Below, in pieces: positions 26,305 to 33,782 of a stretch of DNA of 64,000 nt. The stretch lies in contig JAEXXM010000056.1 in assembly GCA_023405815.1 (NCBI GenBank), positions 23,337-87,336 on the forward strand, read 5' to 3'. This DNA is from Pseudomonadota bacterium (GTDB lineage Bacteria > Pseudomonadota > Alphaproteobacteria > Rhizobiales > Hyphomicrobiaceae). Within the stretch, counting starts at the first letter, position 1. Every line of letters begins with the position of its first letter. The notes beneath the pieces were generated by a model. That model made no database searches. It was not told the DNA's origin and worked only from the letters and a program-made list of their open reading frames with translations. A program made the translations under genes and the position numbers.

Positions 26305-27036
26305 ATGGCGAGCAAGCTCTCAACATATCGCGCCAAGCGCGACTTCGAGAAGACGAGAGAGCCGAGCGGGACAGCCAAGGTCCGCAAGGCAGAGTATCCG
26401 CGCTTCGTGATCCAGAAGCACGACGCGACGCGGCTGCACTACGATCTGCGCCTCGAGCACGACGGCGTCTTCAAGTCGTGGGCGGTGACCAAGGGTCCGT
26501 CGCTCGATCCGAAGGACAAGCGTCTAGCGGTCGAGGTGGAGGACCACCCGCTCGATTACGGCGACTTCGAGGGAACGATCCCTGCGGGCGAGTACGGCGG
26601 TGGCACGGTGATGCTGTGGGATCGCGGCTTCTGGGTGCCCGAGGGCGACGAAGACATCGACGCGGCGCTGAGGAAGGGCGAGTTGAAGTTCGTGCTGGCC
26701 GGCGACAAGCTCAAAGGCAGCTTCGTGCTCGTGCGCATGAAGGGCGACAAGTACGGGGCTAAGCGCAACAACTGGCTGCTCATCAAGCACAAGGACGAAT
26801 GGTCATCGCCCGATGGCGACGCCGTGTTGAAGAAGGACAAGTCCGTTGCCTCGGGCCGGACGATGGCGCAGATCGCCGCCGGCAAGGGGAAGGCACCGAC
26901 GCCGTTCATGCTGGCGGGGCGAAGCGCATTCAAGCCCGATGCCGTCTGGAGCACCAACGGCAAGGAGAAGCCGGCCGCGCCGCCGCGTGCAACCAAGCGC
27001 AAGGCACCTGGTGCGCGCAAGCGCGCGGTGCACTAA
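26305..27036 (+). CDS. Stand-alone LigD 3'-phosphoesterase-domain protein
   Basis: A 243-residue protein consisting of the phosphoesterase (PE) domain of bacterial NHEJ ligase D plus a basic tail. Family hallmarks: FVIQKHDATRLHYDLRLEHDGVFKSWAVTKGPS, DYGDFEGTIPAGEYGGGTVMLWDRG and NNWLLIKHKDE. The His, Asp and Arg residues of the Mn-dependent 3'-end cleaning site are present. No polymerase or ligase domain and no ku gene are within the window. The C-terminal Lys/Arg/Pro-rich tail probably binds DNA. An in-frame GTG at 26302 directly precedes the chosen ATG. Confidence 0.88.
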   Translation: MASKLSTYRAKRDFEKTREPSGTAKVRKAEYPRFVIQKHDATRLHYDLRLEHDGVFKSWAVTKGPSLDPKDKRLAVEVEDHPLDYGDFEGTIPAGEYGGGTVMLWDRGFWVPEGDEDIDAALRKGELKFVLAGDKLKGSFVLVRMKGDKYGAKRNNWLLIKHKDEWSSPDGDAVLKKDKSVASGRTMAQIAAGKGKAPTPFMLAGRSAFKPDAVWSTNGKEKPAAPPRATKRKAPGARKRAVH

Positions 27037-27072
27037 GCTGCCGCCTTCGGCTCACCTTTCCATGGATTGCGG

Positions 27073-27705
27073 ATGCGCGCTGGCGCCGCCGACGTTGTCA
27101 CCTCTCCTGAACTTCGGCCGCTCGGCAGACGTGAGCTGCCGAGCGATACGATCGCGCTCGCCAAATTCCTCATCGGCAAGGTGCTGGTGCGCGAGGACGA
27201 GAGCGGCCTGCTGACCGGTCGTATCGTCGAGACGGAGGCCTATCCTCCGGGCGACGATGCCTGCCATGCTCGCAGCGGGCGAACGATGCGCAATGCGTCG
27301 CTGTTCCTCGCGCACGGGCATGTCTATGTCTACAAGGCGTATGGGACGGCGATGATGCTCAATATCTCCAGCGAGGAGGAGGGCGTCGGCGCGGGCGTGC
27401 TGATTCGCGCGGCCGAGCCGCTCACCGGCATCGACGTGATGCGCAAGCGGCGGGGTGTCGACGATGTGCACCGGCTCGCGCGGGGGCCGGGGTGTCTCGC
27501 GCAGGCCTTCGACATCGGCTTTGCTCTCGACGGGAGCATCTATGGCGCCGGACATGCGATCTGGCTCGCCGACGACGGAAGCAAGCCGCCGCGGATAGGC
27601 CGCTCCGTGCGCATCGGCATTACGCGCAACGCCGACAAGCCATGGCGGTTCTTCGTGCGCGGCAGCCGCTTCGTTTCCGGGCCGGCCAAGCTCAATGGTG
27701 CCTGA
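27073..27705 (+). CDS. DNA-3-methyladenine glycosylase (AAG/MPG family)
   Basis: Monofunctional base-excision repair glycosylase of 210 residues removing 3-methyladenine and other alkylated purines. Family motifs: GRIVETEAYPPGDDACHARSG (with the catalytic Glu of the VETEAY motif), RNASLFLAHGHVYVYKAYG, and the RLARGPGCLAQAF segment. The start is the ATG at 27073; a TTG six bases earlier is possible. It follows the LigD PE gene by 36 bp on the same strand and converges on pqqE. Confidence 0.93.
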   Translation: MRAGAADVVTSPELRPLGRRELPSDTIALAKFLIGKVLVREDESGLLTGRIVETEAYPPGDDACHARSGRTMRNASLFLAHGHVYVYKAYGTAMMLNISSEEEGVGAGVLIRAAEPLTGIDVMRKRRGVDDVHRLARGPGCLAQAFDIGFALDGSIYGAGHAIWLADDGSKPPRIGRSVRIGITRNADKPWRFFVRGSRFVSGPAKLNGA

Positions 27706-27708
27706 GCG

Positions 27709-28848
27709 CTACGTTGTGGGGGCGCCGGCGATGCGCCGGTAGATGAATGGCGGGGGCGGGGCGTGCGATTCCCGCTCGGCGATGGCGGCGAACTCGGCGT
27801 GCCAGGGAGATTTGTCGCACGCGGGATCGGTGGCGCAGGCGTCTCCCGTCATGGCGAGGGCCTGGCAGCGGCAGCCGCCCCAGTCGATCTCGCGCCGCTC
27901 GCATGAGCGGCACGGCTCCTTCATCCAGGCGGTGCCGCGGAACTTCTGGAAGGCCTGGCCGTGGAACCAGATGTCGGCCAGGGGCTTGTCGCGCACGTTG
28001 TCGATCTGAAGCCCGGGGATGTCCTCGCAGGCGTGGCAAGGGAGAACCTTGCCTGTCGGGGTGATATCGATGAGGTTGCGACCCCAGCCGCCCATGCACG
28101 GCTTCGGCCGCACGGCGTAGTGATCGTGGGCGACGACGTCGAATACGAGGATGCCCTTCAGCCGCTCCTTGGCGGCGTTGGTGATCTCGACCGAGCGCAT
28201 GAATTGCTCGCGCGTGGGGATGAGCGCGGCACGGTTCTTCAGCGCCCAGGCGTAATATTGCGTATGCGCCACCTCGATGCGGCCGGCGCCGATCTCGACG
28301 GCATAGTCGATCATCGCCGGCAGGTTCTCGATGTTCTGGCGATGGACGACGACGTTGAGCGTCAGCGGCAGGCCGAGCTCGCCGACCCAGCGGGCGCATT
28401 CGCGCTTCTTCTCGGAGCCGCCCTTATAGCCCGAGATGCGCTGGGCGTTGCCGGGATCGACGTCCTGGATCGAGAGCTGGACGTGATCGAGGCCGATCTT
28501 GGCGAGGCCCTCGAGCCGATCGCGCGTGAGGGTTACGCCGGAGGTGATGAGGTTGGTGTAAAGACCGGCGGCGACGGCACCCTCGAGGATGTCCTCGAGA
28601 TCCAACCTAAGAGTAGGCTCGCCGCCGGATAAGTGGATTTGCAACACGCCGAGCTCTGCTGCCTGACGGAACACATCGCGCCACTCATCCCCGGTCAGCT
28701 CGTTGCCGCGCTCCATTGCCAAGGGATTGGAGCAATAGGGGCACTGCAACGGGCAGCGGTAAGTGAGCTCGGCGAGGAGGCCAATGGGCGCCCGCGTGCA
28801 GGCGGGCGCCGCTGCTTCGATGCCGTCGAGCGGCTTCAGCTCGGTCAT
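27709..28848 (-). CDS. pqqE: PqqE, radical SAM enzyme of PQQ biosynthesis
   Basis: Radical SAM enzyme that cross-links Glu and Tyr of the PqqA precursor peptide, the first step of PQQ synthesis. It has 379 residues. The CxxxCxxC cluster motif is RCPLQCPYCSN, and the C-terminal SPASM-type auxiliary cluster Cys are visible (KPCMGGWG, LPCHACEDIPG, SCERREIDWGGCRCQA). It lies 20 bp after pqqC on the same strand. The chaperone PqqD, which is often encoded between pqqC and pqqE or fused to one of them, is absent here, as are pqqA and pqqB, so they must be elsewhere. Confidence 0.95.
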   Translation of the reverse strand: MTELKPLDGIEAAAPACTRAPIGLLAELTYRCPLQCPYCSNPLAMERGNELTGDEWRDVFRQAAELGVLQIHLSGGEPTLRLDLEDILEGAVAAGLYTNLITSGVTLTRDRLEGLAKIGLDHVQLSIQDVDPGNAQRISGYKGGSEKKRECARWVGELGLPLTLNVVVHRQNIENLPAMIDYAVEIGAGRIEVAHTQYYAWALKNRAALIPTREQFMRSVEITNAAKERLKGILVFDVVAHDHYAVRPKPCMGGWGRNLIDITPTGKVLPCHACEDIPGLQIDNVRDKPLADIWFHGQAFQKFRGTAWMKEPCRSCERREIDWGGCRCQALAMTGDACATDPACDKSPWHAEFAAIAERESHAPPPPFIYRRIAGAPTT

Positions 28849-28868
28849 GGCTGCTTACTCTGGGCTGC

Positions 28869-29627
28869 TCACTCGGGACGATAGGCGCCCGGAGGGATCA
28901 TGCCGTTGACGTAGGCGAGCTGCAGCGCATCGAGCTGCGCCCACAGCACGTTGCACTTGAAGCGCACGGCGTCGACGCACGCTTCCTGCATGTCGCGGGT
29001 GCGGGCGTTGGTCTTGACGAACTCGAGCGCGAAGGTGGCGTCGCGCGGGGCTTGCGTCAGACGGCGCTTGAAGTAGGCCATGACGTCGTCGTTGACGAAG
29101 CTGTAGTTGGCGAGCATGCCGGCGATGCGCTCGCGGTGGATCGAGGGCGCGAACAGCTCGGTGAGCGAGGAGGCGACCGCGACGACGAGCGGCTGCTCGA
29201 CGACGAAGCGCACATACGCCTCGACGGCGAAGCGGGTGGCGGGAAGCGCGCCGCGCATGCTCGTGACGTACTCGCGGTCGAGGCCGAGGCAGTCAGTGAG
29301 CTTCAGCCAGCGCTCGAGGCCGCCGTGCTCCTCGGGGAGAAGGCCGTCGTGGTCGTGGATGCGATGGATCCACTCGCGGCGGAACTCGCGATCGTAGACG
29401 CGGCTCATGAGAGCGGCGTCCTTGCGCGGCACCGCCTCCTGATAGCAGTAGCGGTTGAGCGCCCAAGCGGCGACCTGGCTCTTGCTCAGCTTGCCGCCGT
29501 GCAGGAGCTTATGGAACTCGTGCTTATCGTGATAGCGCTCGTCGCCGACGGCGCGGATGTTGGCCTCGAAATCCTCGCGGCTCCAGGGCTGCTCGAGGGT
29601 CTCGAATGTTCTAACGAATTCGTTCAT
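28869..29627 (-). CDS. pqqC: PqqC, pyrroloquinoline-quinone synthase
   Basis: Cofactorless oxidase that performs ring closure and eight-electron oxidation in the last step of PQQ synthesis, using O2. It has 252 residues, the size of unfused PqqC (no C-terminal PqqD domain as in the Methylobacterium PqqCD fusion). Motifs: RYHDKHEFHKLLHGGKLSK, LNRYCYQEAVPRKDA, IHDHDG. GGAGG precedes the ATG by seven bases. A perfect FNR box centred 75 bp upstream of the start codon (29696-29709) suggests oxygen-linked control, which is sensible for an O2-consuming step. Confidence 0.96.
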   Translation of the reverse strand: MNEFVRTFETLEQPWSREDFEANIRAVGDERYHDKHEFHKLLHGGKLSKSQVAAWALNRYCYQEAVPRKDAALMSRVYDREFRREWIHRIHDHDGLLPEEHGGLERWLKLTDCLGLDREYVTSMRGALPATRFAVEAYVRFVVEQPLVVAVASSLTELFAPSIHRERIAGMLANYSFVNDDVMAYFKRRLTQAPRDATFALEFVKTNARTRDMQEACVDAVRFKCNVLWAQLDALQLAYVNGMIPPGAYRPE

Positions 29628-29695
29628 GGACGAACCTCCAATTTCACATCGATTTTTTCGTTGGAGGCACTGTGTTCGGATGGGCGCCCTGGCGC

Positions 29696-29709
29696 TTGAT
29701 CCACATCAA
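29696..29709 (-). promoter_or_regulatory. FNR box upstream of pqqCE
   Basis: TTGATccacATCAA, a perfect dyad matching the FNR/FixK consensus TTGAT-N4-ATCAA. It is centred about 75 bp before the pqqC ATG. A class II activation position (-41.5) would give a 5' UTR of about 34 nt, a reasonable geometry. The gene for an FNR-type regulator lies immediately upstream. Confidence 0.75.
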
Positions 29710-29754
29710 CGGGCCGATCACAGGGCGGTCAAAGGCGCGTGAGAGGAATTGCCG

Positions 29755-30534
29755 TCAGTCGGTGTCGCAGGAGGCGAGGGACTGCAGCAGCTTCGGCTTC
29801 AAGACGCTCACAGTGCGGCGCCCGCAGGTGGAGATGACGCCGGCGTCCTTAAGGGAGCGGAACTCGCGGCTCACGGTCTCGATGGTCATTCCGAGGGCGT
29901 CGGCGATCTCGTTGCGCGACAATGGCAGCTCGAAGCGGGCCGGGAGCTCGGTCGCTACGCTGGGAGGACGGCGGTTGATGCGCATCGCGATCGAGACCAG
30001 CAGGCTCGCGACTTTCTCTCGCGCGGTCTTGCGGCCGAGGAGGAACATCCACTCGCGAGCAGTCTCGAGGTCGTTAAGGGCCCGGCGATAGAGGGCCTGC
30101 TCGAGGGAGGGATGGTTGCGCATCAGGGTCTCGAAGGCGCTGCGCGAGAAGCAGCAGAGCTCGAGCTGGGTGGTGGCCTCGGCGATGAGCGCATTCGAGG
30201 TTATATAAGGATGACCGACGAAGTCGGCGGGATATTGCAGGCCGACGATCTGCAGCCGGCCGTCCTTCTGCGCCTTGACCAGCTTGACGACGCCGGAGAC
30301 GATGATGGCAAGCCAGCCGAGACCCTGGTGGTCGCTTTGAATCACCTGCCCGACGGGTACCCGGCGATGATGGGCGATGGGTGCCAGCTCTCTTGCGGCC
30401 GCTTCACTGACCTCGCTGCACAGGGAGGCCTCGCGGACGGCGCAGCGCTCGCAATAGTGTCGTCCTCGCATATCCATCTTCGGCAGTTGGCCGGCCGCCG
30501 TCTGCCCGCGGTCCGTAGGTGAAATCAAAGTCAC
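29755..30534 (-). CDS. FNR-type (FnrL/FnrN-like) oxygen-responsive regulator
   Basis: Crp/Fnr-family transcription factor of 259 residues. The N-terminal cysteine cluster (HYCERCAVREASLC) plus an internal Cys (LELCCFSRS) are the four ligands expected for an oxygen-labile [4Fe-4S] cluster; the Cx2Cx7C spacing is that of alphaproteobacterial FnrL/FnrN. The effector domain is followed by a dimer helix and the DNA-recognition helix (LSRNEIADALGMTIETVSREFRSL), where E..SR predicts TTGAT-N4-ATCAA recognition. The start is a GTG at 30534; Met20 (30477) is an alternative. It is on the same strand as pqqCE, and a perfect FNR box lies just upstream of its start, suggesting autoregulation. Confidence 0.92.
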   Translation of the reverse strand: MTLISPTDRGQTAAGQLPKMDMRGRHYCERCAVREASLCSEVSEAAARELAPIAHHRRVPVGQVIQSDHQGLGWLAIIVSGVVKLVKAQKDGRLQIVGLQYPADFVGHPYITSNALIAEATTQLELCCFSRSAFETLMRNHPSLEQALYRRALNDLETAREWMFLLGRKTAREKVASLLVSIAMRINRRPPSVATELPARFELPLSRNEIADALGMTIETVSREFRSLKDAGVISTCGRRTVSVLKPKLLQSLASCDTD

Positions 30535-30560
30535 TTTGAAGGTGCCTTTCGCTGGGACTC

Positions 30561-30574
30561 TTGATCTGGATCAA
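30561..30574. promoter_or_regulatory. FNR box near the regulator start
   Basis: TTGATctggATCAA, a perfect dyad centred 33 bp before the GTG start of the FNR-type gene. At this distance it would cover or adjoin the core promoter, so repression (autoregulation) is more likely than class II activation unless translation starts further inside at 30477. Confidence 0.72.
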
Positions 30575-30659
30575 GGGCGTGGGTGGTACGCTTAACGGTG
30601 CGGGTCAGCGGATTGACTCGGCTTTTCGGGGCACTGTGCCGGGCGCCTGGGTAGTGAAC

Positions 30660-30673
30660 TTGATATGCATCAA
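30660..30673. promoter_or_regulatory. FNR box in the divergent region
   Basis: TTGATatgcATCAA, a perfect dyad lying between the regulator gene and the oxygenase operon, about 93 bp from the first box. Confidence 0.72.
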
Positions 30674-30827
30674 ATTTCGATGCGGCGAATGGTTCGGGCG
30701 ATGGTTACCGGGCCGGAGCCTTCCGGTGCTCGCCGGCGATGATGGCGAGTCGGATTTCTGAGCCATGAGCGGCACTCTGCATCGCGTGGACATCATCCGA
30801 CCGCGCGGCAATTGGTGACGCGCAAGC

Positions 30828-30841
30828 TTGAGGTGCATCAA
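30828..30841 (+). promoter_or_regulatory. FNR-like box upstream of the monooxygenase operon
   Basis: TTGAGgtgcATCAA, one mismatch from consensus. If activation occurs at -41.5, transcription would start near 30876, leaving a leader of about 24 nt before the TTG at 30900. Confidence 0.55.
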
Positions 30842-30899
30842 GCAGGCCGATCGACCTTGCGCCAAGCTCGAAGCAGATTCGCTGGAGCTGAGCGCAAAA

Positions 30900-32126
30900 T
30901 TGGCCGTTGGCTTTGACATGGTCATCGTGGGCGGGGGACCGGCGGGCCTCAGCCTCGCATGCCTCGTCGCCGATCTCGGATTGAGGGTGGCCGTCGTCGA
31001 TCGGCAGAGCGAGAGAGACCTCGCCGAGCCGGCGTCCGACGGGCGCGACATCGCGTTGACGCATCGCTCGGTGCGCATTCTGCGTGAGATGGGTGTCTGG
31101 GACCGGGTGGCGCCAGCGGAAGTCGCGCCGATACGCCGCGCGGCGGTGAGGAACGCCGATGAGGCGCAGCTTCTGACGTTCGCTCCGCAAGCGGCGGGGC
31201 ACGAAGTGCTGGGATATCTCGTCAGCAATCATGTGCTGCGCCGGGAAATCTTTGGTGCAGCCCGGCAGCGGTCGAACATTACGCTGCGTGCGGGCGAGGC
31301 AGCGAGAAGACTCGAGATCGAGGATGTCGGGGCCACCATCACGCTTGCTTCCGGAGAGCGGCTTCAGGGCCGGCTCGTCATCGCCGCCGACAGCCGCTTT
31401 TCCGAGCTGCGACGGATGGCAGGCATCGGCGCGGAGATGCGCGATTTCGGGCATCTGTGCATCGTCTGCCGCTTGCAGCACGAGAAGGCGCACGATGGCA
31501 CGGCATACGAGTGGTTCGACGTCGATCAGACGCTCGCGGTGCTGCCGCTCAACGGGTGCAACTCGTCCATCGTGCTGACGCAGCCGGCATGCGTCGGCGT
31601 GCGGACGCTTGAGCTTACGAACGAGGAGTTCGCGGCACAGATCGAAAGCCGTCTTGGTGGGCGCTGGGGAAGGATGGTGCTCGATGGAAAGCGCCACGCC
31701 TACCCGCTGGTCGCGGTCTACGCGCATCGCTTCAGCGGCAAACGTGTCGCTCTCATCGGCGACGCGGCCGTCGGCATGCATCCGGTGACGGCGCATGGAT
31801 TCAACTTCGGTCTGCGCGGGGCTGAGACGCTGGCGGCCAAGATCAGGGCTGCCGCTAGCGCGGGCGGAGACATCGGGGAGGCATCGGTGCTCGATAGCTA
31901 CGCACGCGAGCACCGGGGTGCCACCTTGCCGCTCTATCTGGCAACAAATGCGATCGTCCGCCTCTACACCGACAACACGATGCCGGCCAGGATCATTCGG
32001 GGCGGTCTGTTGCGTGTCGCCAATATGCTTTCGCCGGCCAAGGACTTCATGCTGCGGAAGCTGACAGAGATCGACGGGGGCTTGGCGTCGGCCGAGCCGG
32101 CCTCAATGCAACGAGGGCTGACATGA
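30900..32126 (+). CDS. UbiH/COQ6-like FAD-dependent monooxygenase
   Basis: Flavin-dependent aromatic-ring or quinone-type hydroxylase of about 408 residues. It has the N-terminal dinucleotide fold (FDMVIVGGGPAGLSLACL), the GRDIALTHRS region typical of the UbiH/VisC group, and the second FAD motif (ALIGDAAVGMHPVTAHGFNFGLRG). I start at TTG 30900, which gives the usual xxxFDxVIVGGG N-terminus and a GGAG 12 bases upstream; ATG 30918 is possible. A TTG at 30828 overlaps the FNR-like box and is rejected. It overlaps the P450 gene as ATGA. A standard ubiquinone hydroxylase role cannot be excluded, but coupling to a P450 suggests a specialised pathway. Confidence 0.85.
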   Translation: MAVGFDMVIVGGGPAGLSLACLVADLGLRVAVVDRQSERDLAEPASDGRDIALTHRSVRILREMGVWDRVAPAEVAPIRRAAVRNADEAQLLTFAPQAAGHEVLGYLVSNHVLRREIFGAARQRSNITLRAGEAARRLEIEDVGATITLASGERLQGRLVIAADSRFSELRRMAGIGAEMRDFGHLCIVCRLQHEKAHDGTAYEWFDVDQTLAVLPLNGCNSSIVLTQPACVGVRTLELTNEEFAAQIESRLGGRWGRMVLDGKRHAYPLVAVYAHRFSGKRVALIGDAAVGMHPVTAHGFNFGLRGAETLAAKIRAAASAGGDIGEASVLDSYAREHRGATLPLYLATNAIVRLYTDNTMPARIIRGGLLRVANMLSPAKDFMLRKLTEIDGGLASAEPASMQRGLT

Positions 32127-33484
32127 CAAGCGAAGCACGAGCCTATGCGCAGACGCTGGGCGAAGAGCAGAGCATCTGGTTCAAGATCTCTCCCTTCGTC
32201 AGCACCGATGACCCGATGTCCGTGCTGATGCGCCTGGCGGGGAAGCATGGTGGTTGCATTCCGATATCGCTGCGCTCGGAACGCATCTTCATCTTGAGCG
32301 AGGTGGAGCACTTCCGCCACGTCCTGGTCGACAACGTCGATAACTACCAGAAATACTTCGACGGCCTGAAGCCGATCTTCGGCAAGGCGATGATCACCGT
32401 CGACGGCGCCTTGTGGCAGAAGATCCGCCAGCCGCAGCAGTCGTACTTCCATCCCGCCGTCTACGCCGACTACATCCCGTATCTGATGGTGGCGTTGCGG
32501 CGGAAAATCGACGAGTGGCGCGGGCTTTCCCGTCGCGGCGTCGCGTTCGAGATGCTGGAGCAGACATGGGGCTTGGCGGCAGACATGATCTGCCGGGCGC
32601 TGTTCGATCGCGAGGTGCCGTTCAATCCGCAGGCCGTATTCGGCGCCGTGAAGGCTTACACGGATACGTCCAACCATCGTTCCATTCGTCTCAAGAAGGC
32701 GAACGGCGGTCTCACTGACGTGAGCGAGGCGGAGCCGCCGGCGCAGGCGATCAGCGCGTGGCTGACGCTTCCAGAGGCGGTGATCTCGGCCGCTCCATGG
32801 CAGGGGCGGGAGAAAACGCTGCTGAAGATGATGCTAGAGGCGGAGAACGACCCGGACAAGCCGGGCTGGGATCACCAGCAGGTTGTCGACGAGATCAAGC
32901 AGTACCTGTGGGCCGGAACCGAGACCACGGCGCTGACGCTCGGATGGACGTTCTATCTTCTCTCGCGCCACCCCGAGGCGGCGGCGCGCATCCGTCGCGA
33001 AGGCTGGGAGGTCTATGGCGACAGGGAGCCAACGGCAGCCGACATCGAGAAACTGACGTACACGCGCTCGGTGATGCTGGAGGCGTTGAGGCTTTATCCG
33101 CCCGCGTGGGCGCTCATCCGCACGGCGGTGGGCGATGACGAGATCGACGGTCACAAGATTCGCGCCGGGGACCGGATCGTCCTCTGCCCTTATGTGGCGC
33201 ACCACGATCCGAAGTACTGGGACGATCCGGAGGCATTCCGGCCGGAGCGGTTCGATGCGAGCAATGCCAAGAAGCGCGTGAAGTACAGCTACCTTCCGTT
33301 CGGCGCGGGCAAGCGATTCTGTCTCGGCGGGCAGCTCTCGCAGGTCGAAACCATGCTCGCGCTGAGCCAGCTTCTGCGGCGCTTCGAGCCTGAATACCTC
33401 GGCAGCGTGCCGCCTCCGGTTGCCGCAAGCGTGACACTGATTCCGAAAGGCGGGCTGCCGTTCCGCCTGCGCGAGCTGATGTAA
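32123..33484 (+). CDS. Cytochrome P450
   Basis: Heme-thiolate monooxygenase of 453 residues with no membrane anchor. The I-helix oxygen-binding motif is LWAGTETTALTLGW, the K-helix ExxR is EALRLYP, the PERF-type motif is FRPERFD, and the heme loop is FGAGKRFCLGG with Cys400 as axial ligand. The sequence style (long, FxxGxxxCxGxQ, AGTETT) is closer to fatty-acid/terpenoid-type CYPs than to P450cam. No fused reductase and no classical [2Fe-2S] ferredoxin or ferredoxin reductase is adjacent; the CDGSH protein next door may be the electron donor. Translationally coupled to the flavin monooxygenase. Confidence 0.92.
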   Translation: MTSEARAYAQTLGEEQSIWFKISPFVSTDDPMSVLMRLAGKHGGCIPISLRSERIFILSEVEHFRHVLVDNVDNYQKYFDGLKPIFGKAMITVDGALWQKIRQPQQSYFHPAVYADYIPYLMVALRRKIDEWRGLSRRGVAFEMLEQTWGLAADMICRALFDREVPFNPQAVFGAVKAYTDTSNHRSIRLKKANGGLTDVSEAEPPAQAISAWLTLPEAVISAAPWQGREKTLLKMMLEAENDPDKPGWDHQQVVDEIKQYLWAGTETTALTLGWTFYLLSRHPEAAARIRREGWEVYGDREPTAADIEKLTYTRSVMLEALRLYPPAWALIRTAVGDDEIDGHKIRAGDRIVLCPYVAHHDPKYWDDPEAFRPERFDASNAKKRVKYSYLPFGAGKRFCLGGQLSQVETMLALSQLLRRFEPEYLGSVPPPVAASVTLIPKGGLPFRLRELM

Positions 33485-33503
33485 AGGTGGGAGGAGACTT
33501 GCC

Positions 33504-33746
33504 ATGAGCGCCGAGGCGATTGCAGCTCAACTCAGCCCCTATCAAGTCGAGGTGGAGGAAGGGCACACCTACCAGTTCTGCCAGTGCGGGCGAAGCCGCG
33601 CGCAGCCGTTCTGCGATGGCTCGCATCCGGAAACCGGTATAGGGCCGCTCTCGTTCGTTGCGGAAAGGAGCGAGACACTGCTCCTGTGCGGCTGCAAGGA
33701 GACGGGAAATCCGCCGTTCTGCGACGGCACGCACAATGTGCTCTAA
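33504..33746 (+). CDS. CDGSH iron-sulfur protein with two cluster motifs
   Basis: An 80-residue protein with two CDGSH-type [2Fe-2S] motifs: CQCGRSRAQPFCDGSH (about 28-43) and CGCKETGNPPFCDGTH (about 61-76), each giving the 3Cys-1His coordination of mitoNEET-like proteins. It is cytosolic and lacks a membrane anchor. GGAGGAG precedes the ATG. The 19-bp gap after the P450 stop indicates the same operon, making it a plausible redox partner; that use is inference. Confidence 0.9.
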   Translation: MSAEAIAAQLSPYQVEVEEGHTYQFCQCGRSRAQPFCDGSHPETGIGPLSFVAERSETLLLCGCKETGNPPFCDGTHNVL

Positions 33747-33782
33747 CACAGCGGCGCGGGCCGGCGACGGATACGGGGGATC

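Larger units (their letters stand above)
30535..30899. promoter_or_regulatory. Divergent regulatory region between fnr-type gene and monooxygenase operon
   Basis: A 365-bp stretch without a convincing gene. It contains two perfect FNR dyads (30561-30574, 30660-30673) and a third with one mismatch (30828-30841). It should hold the promoters of the regulator (leftward) and the flavin monooxygenase/P450 operon (rightward). Confidence 0.7.

Noticed and set aside
29628..29754. Possible pqqA peptide gene upstream of pqqC
   Set aside because: Translating the spacer gives no short peptide with the E-x3-Y motif of PqqA.
30828..30899. TTG at 30828 as start of the flavin monooxygenase
   Set aside because: This codon lies inside an FNR-like box, and the extra residues do not resemble a UbiH-type N-terminus; TTG 30900 or ATG 30918 fits better.
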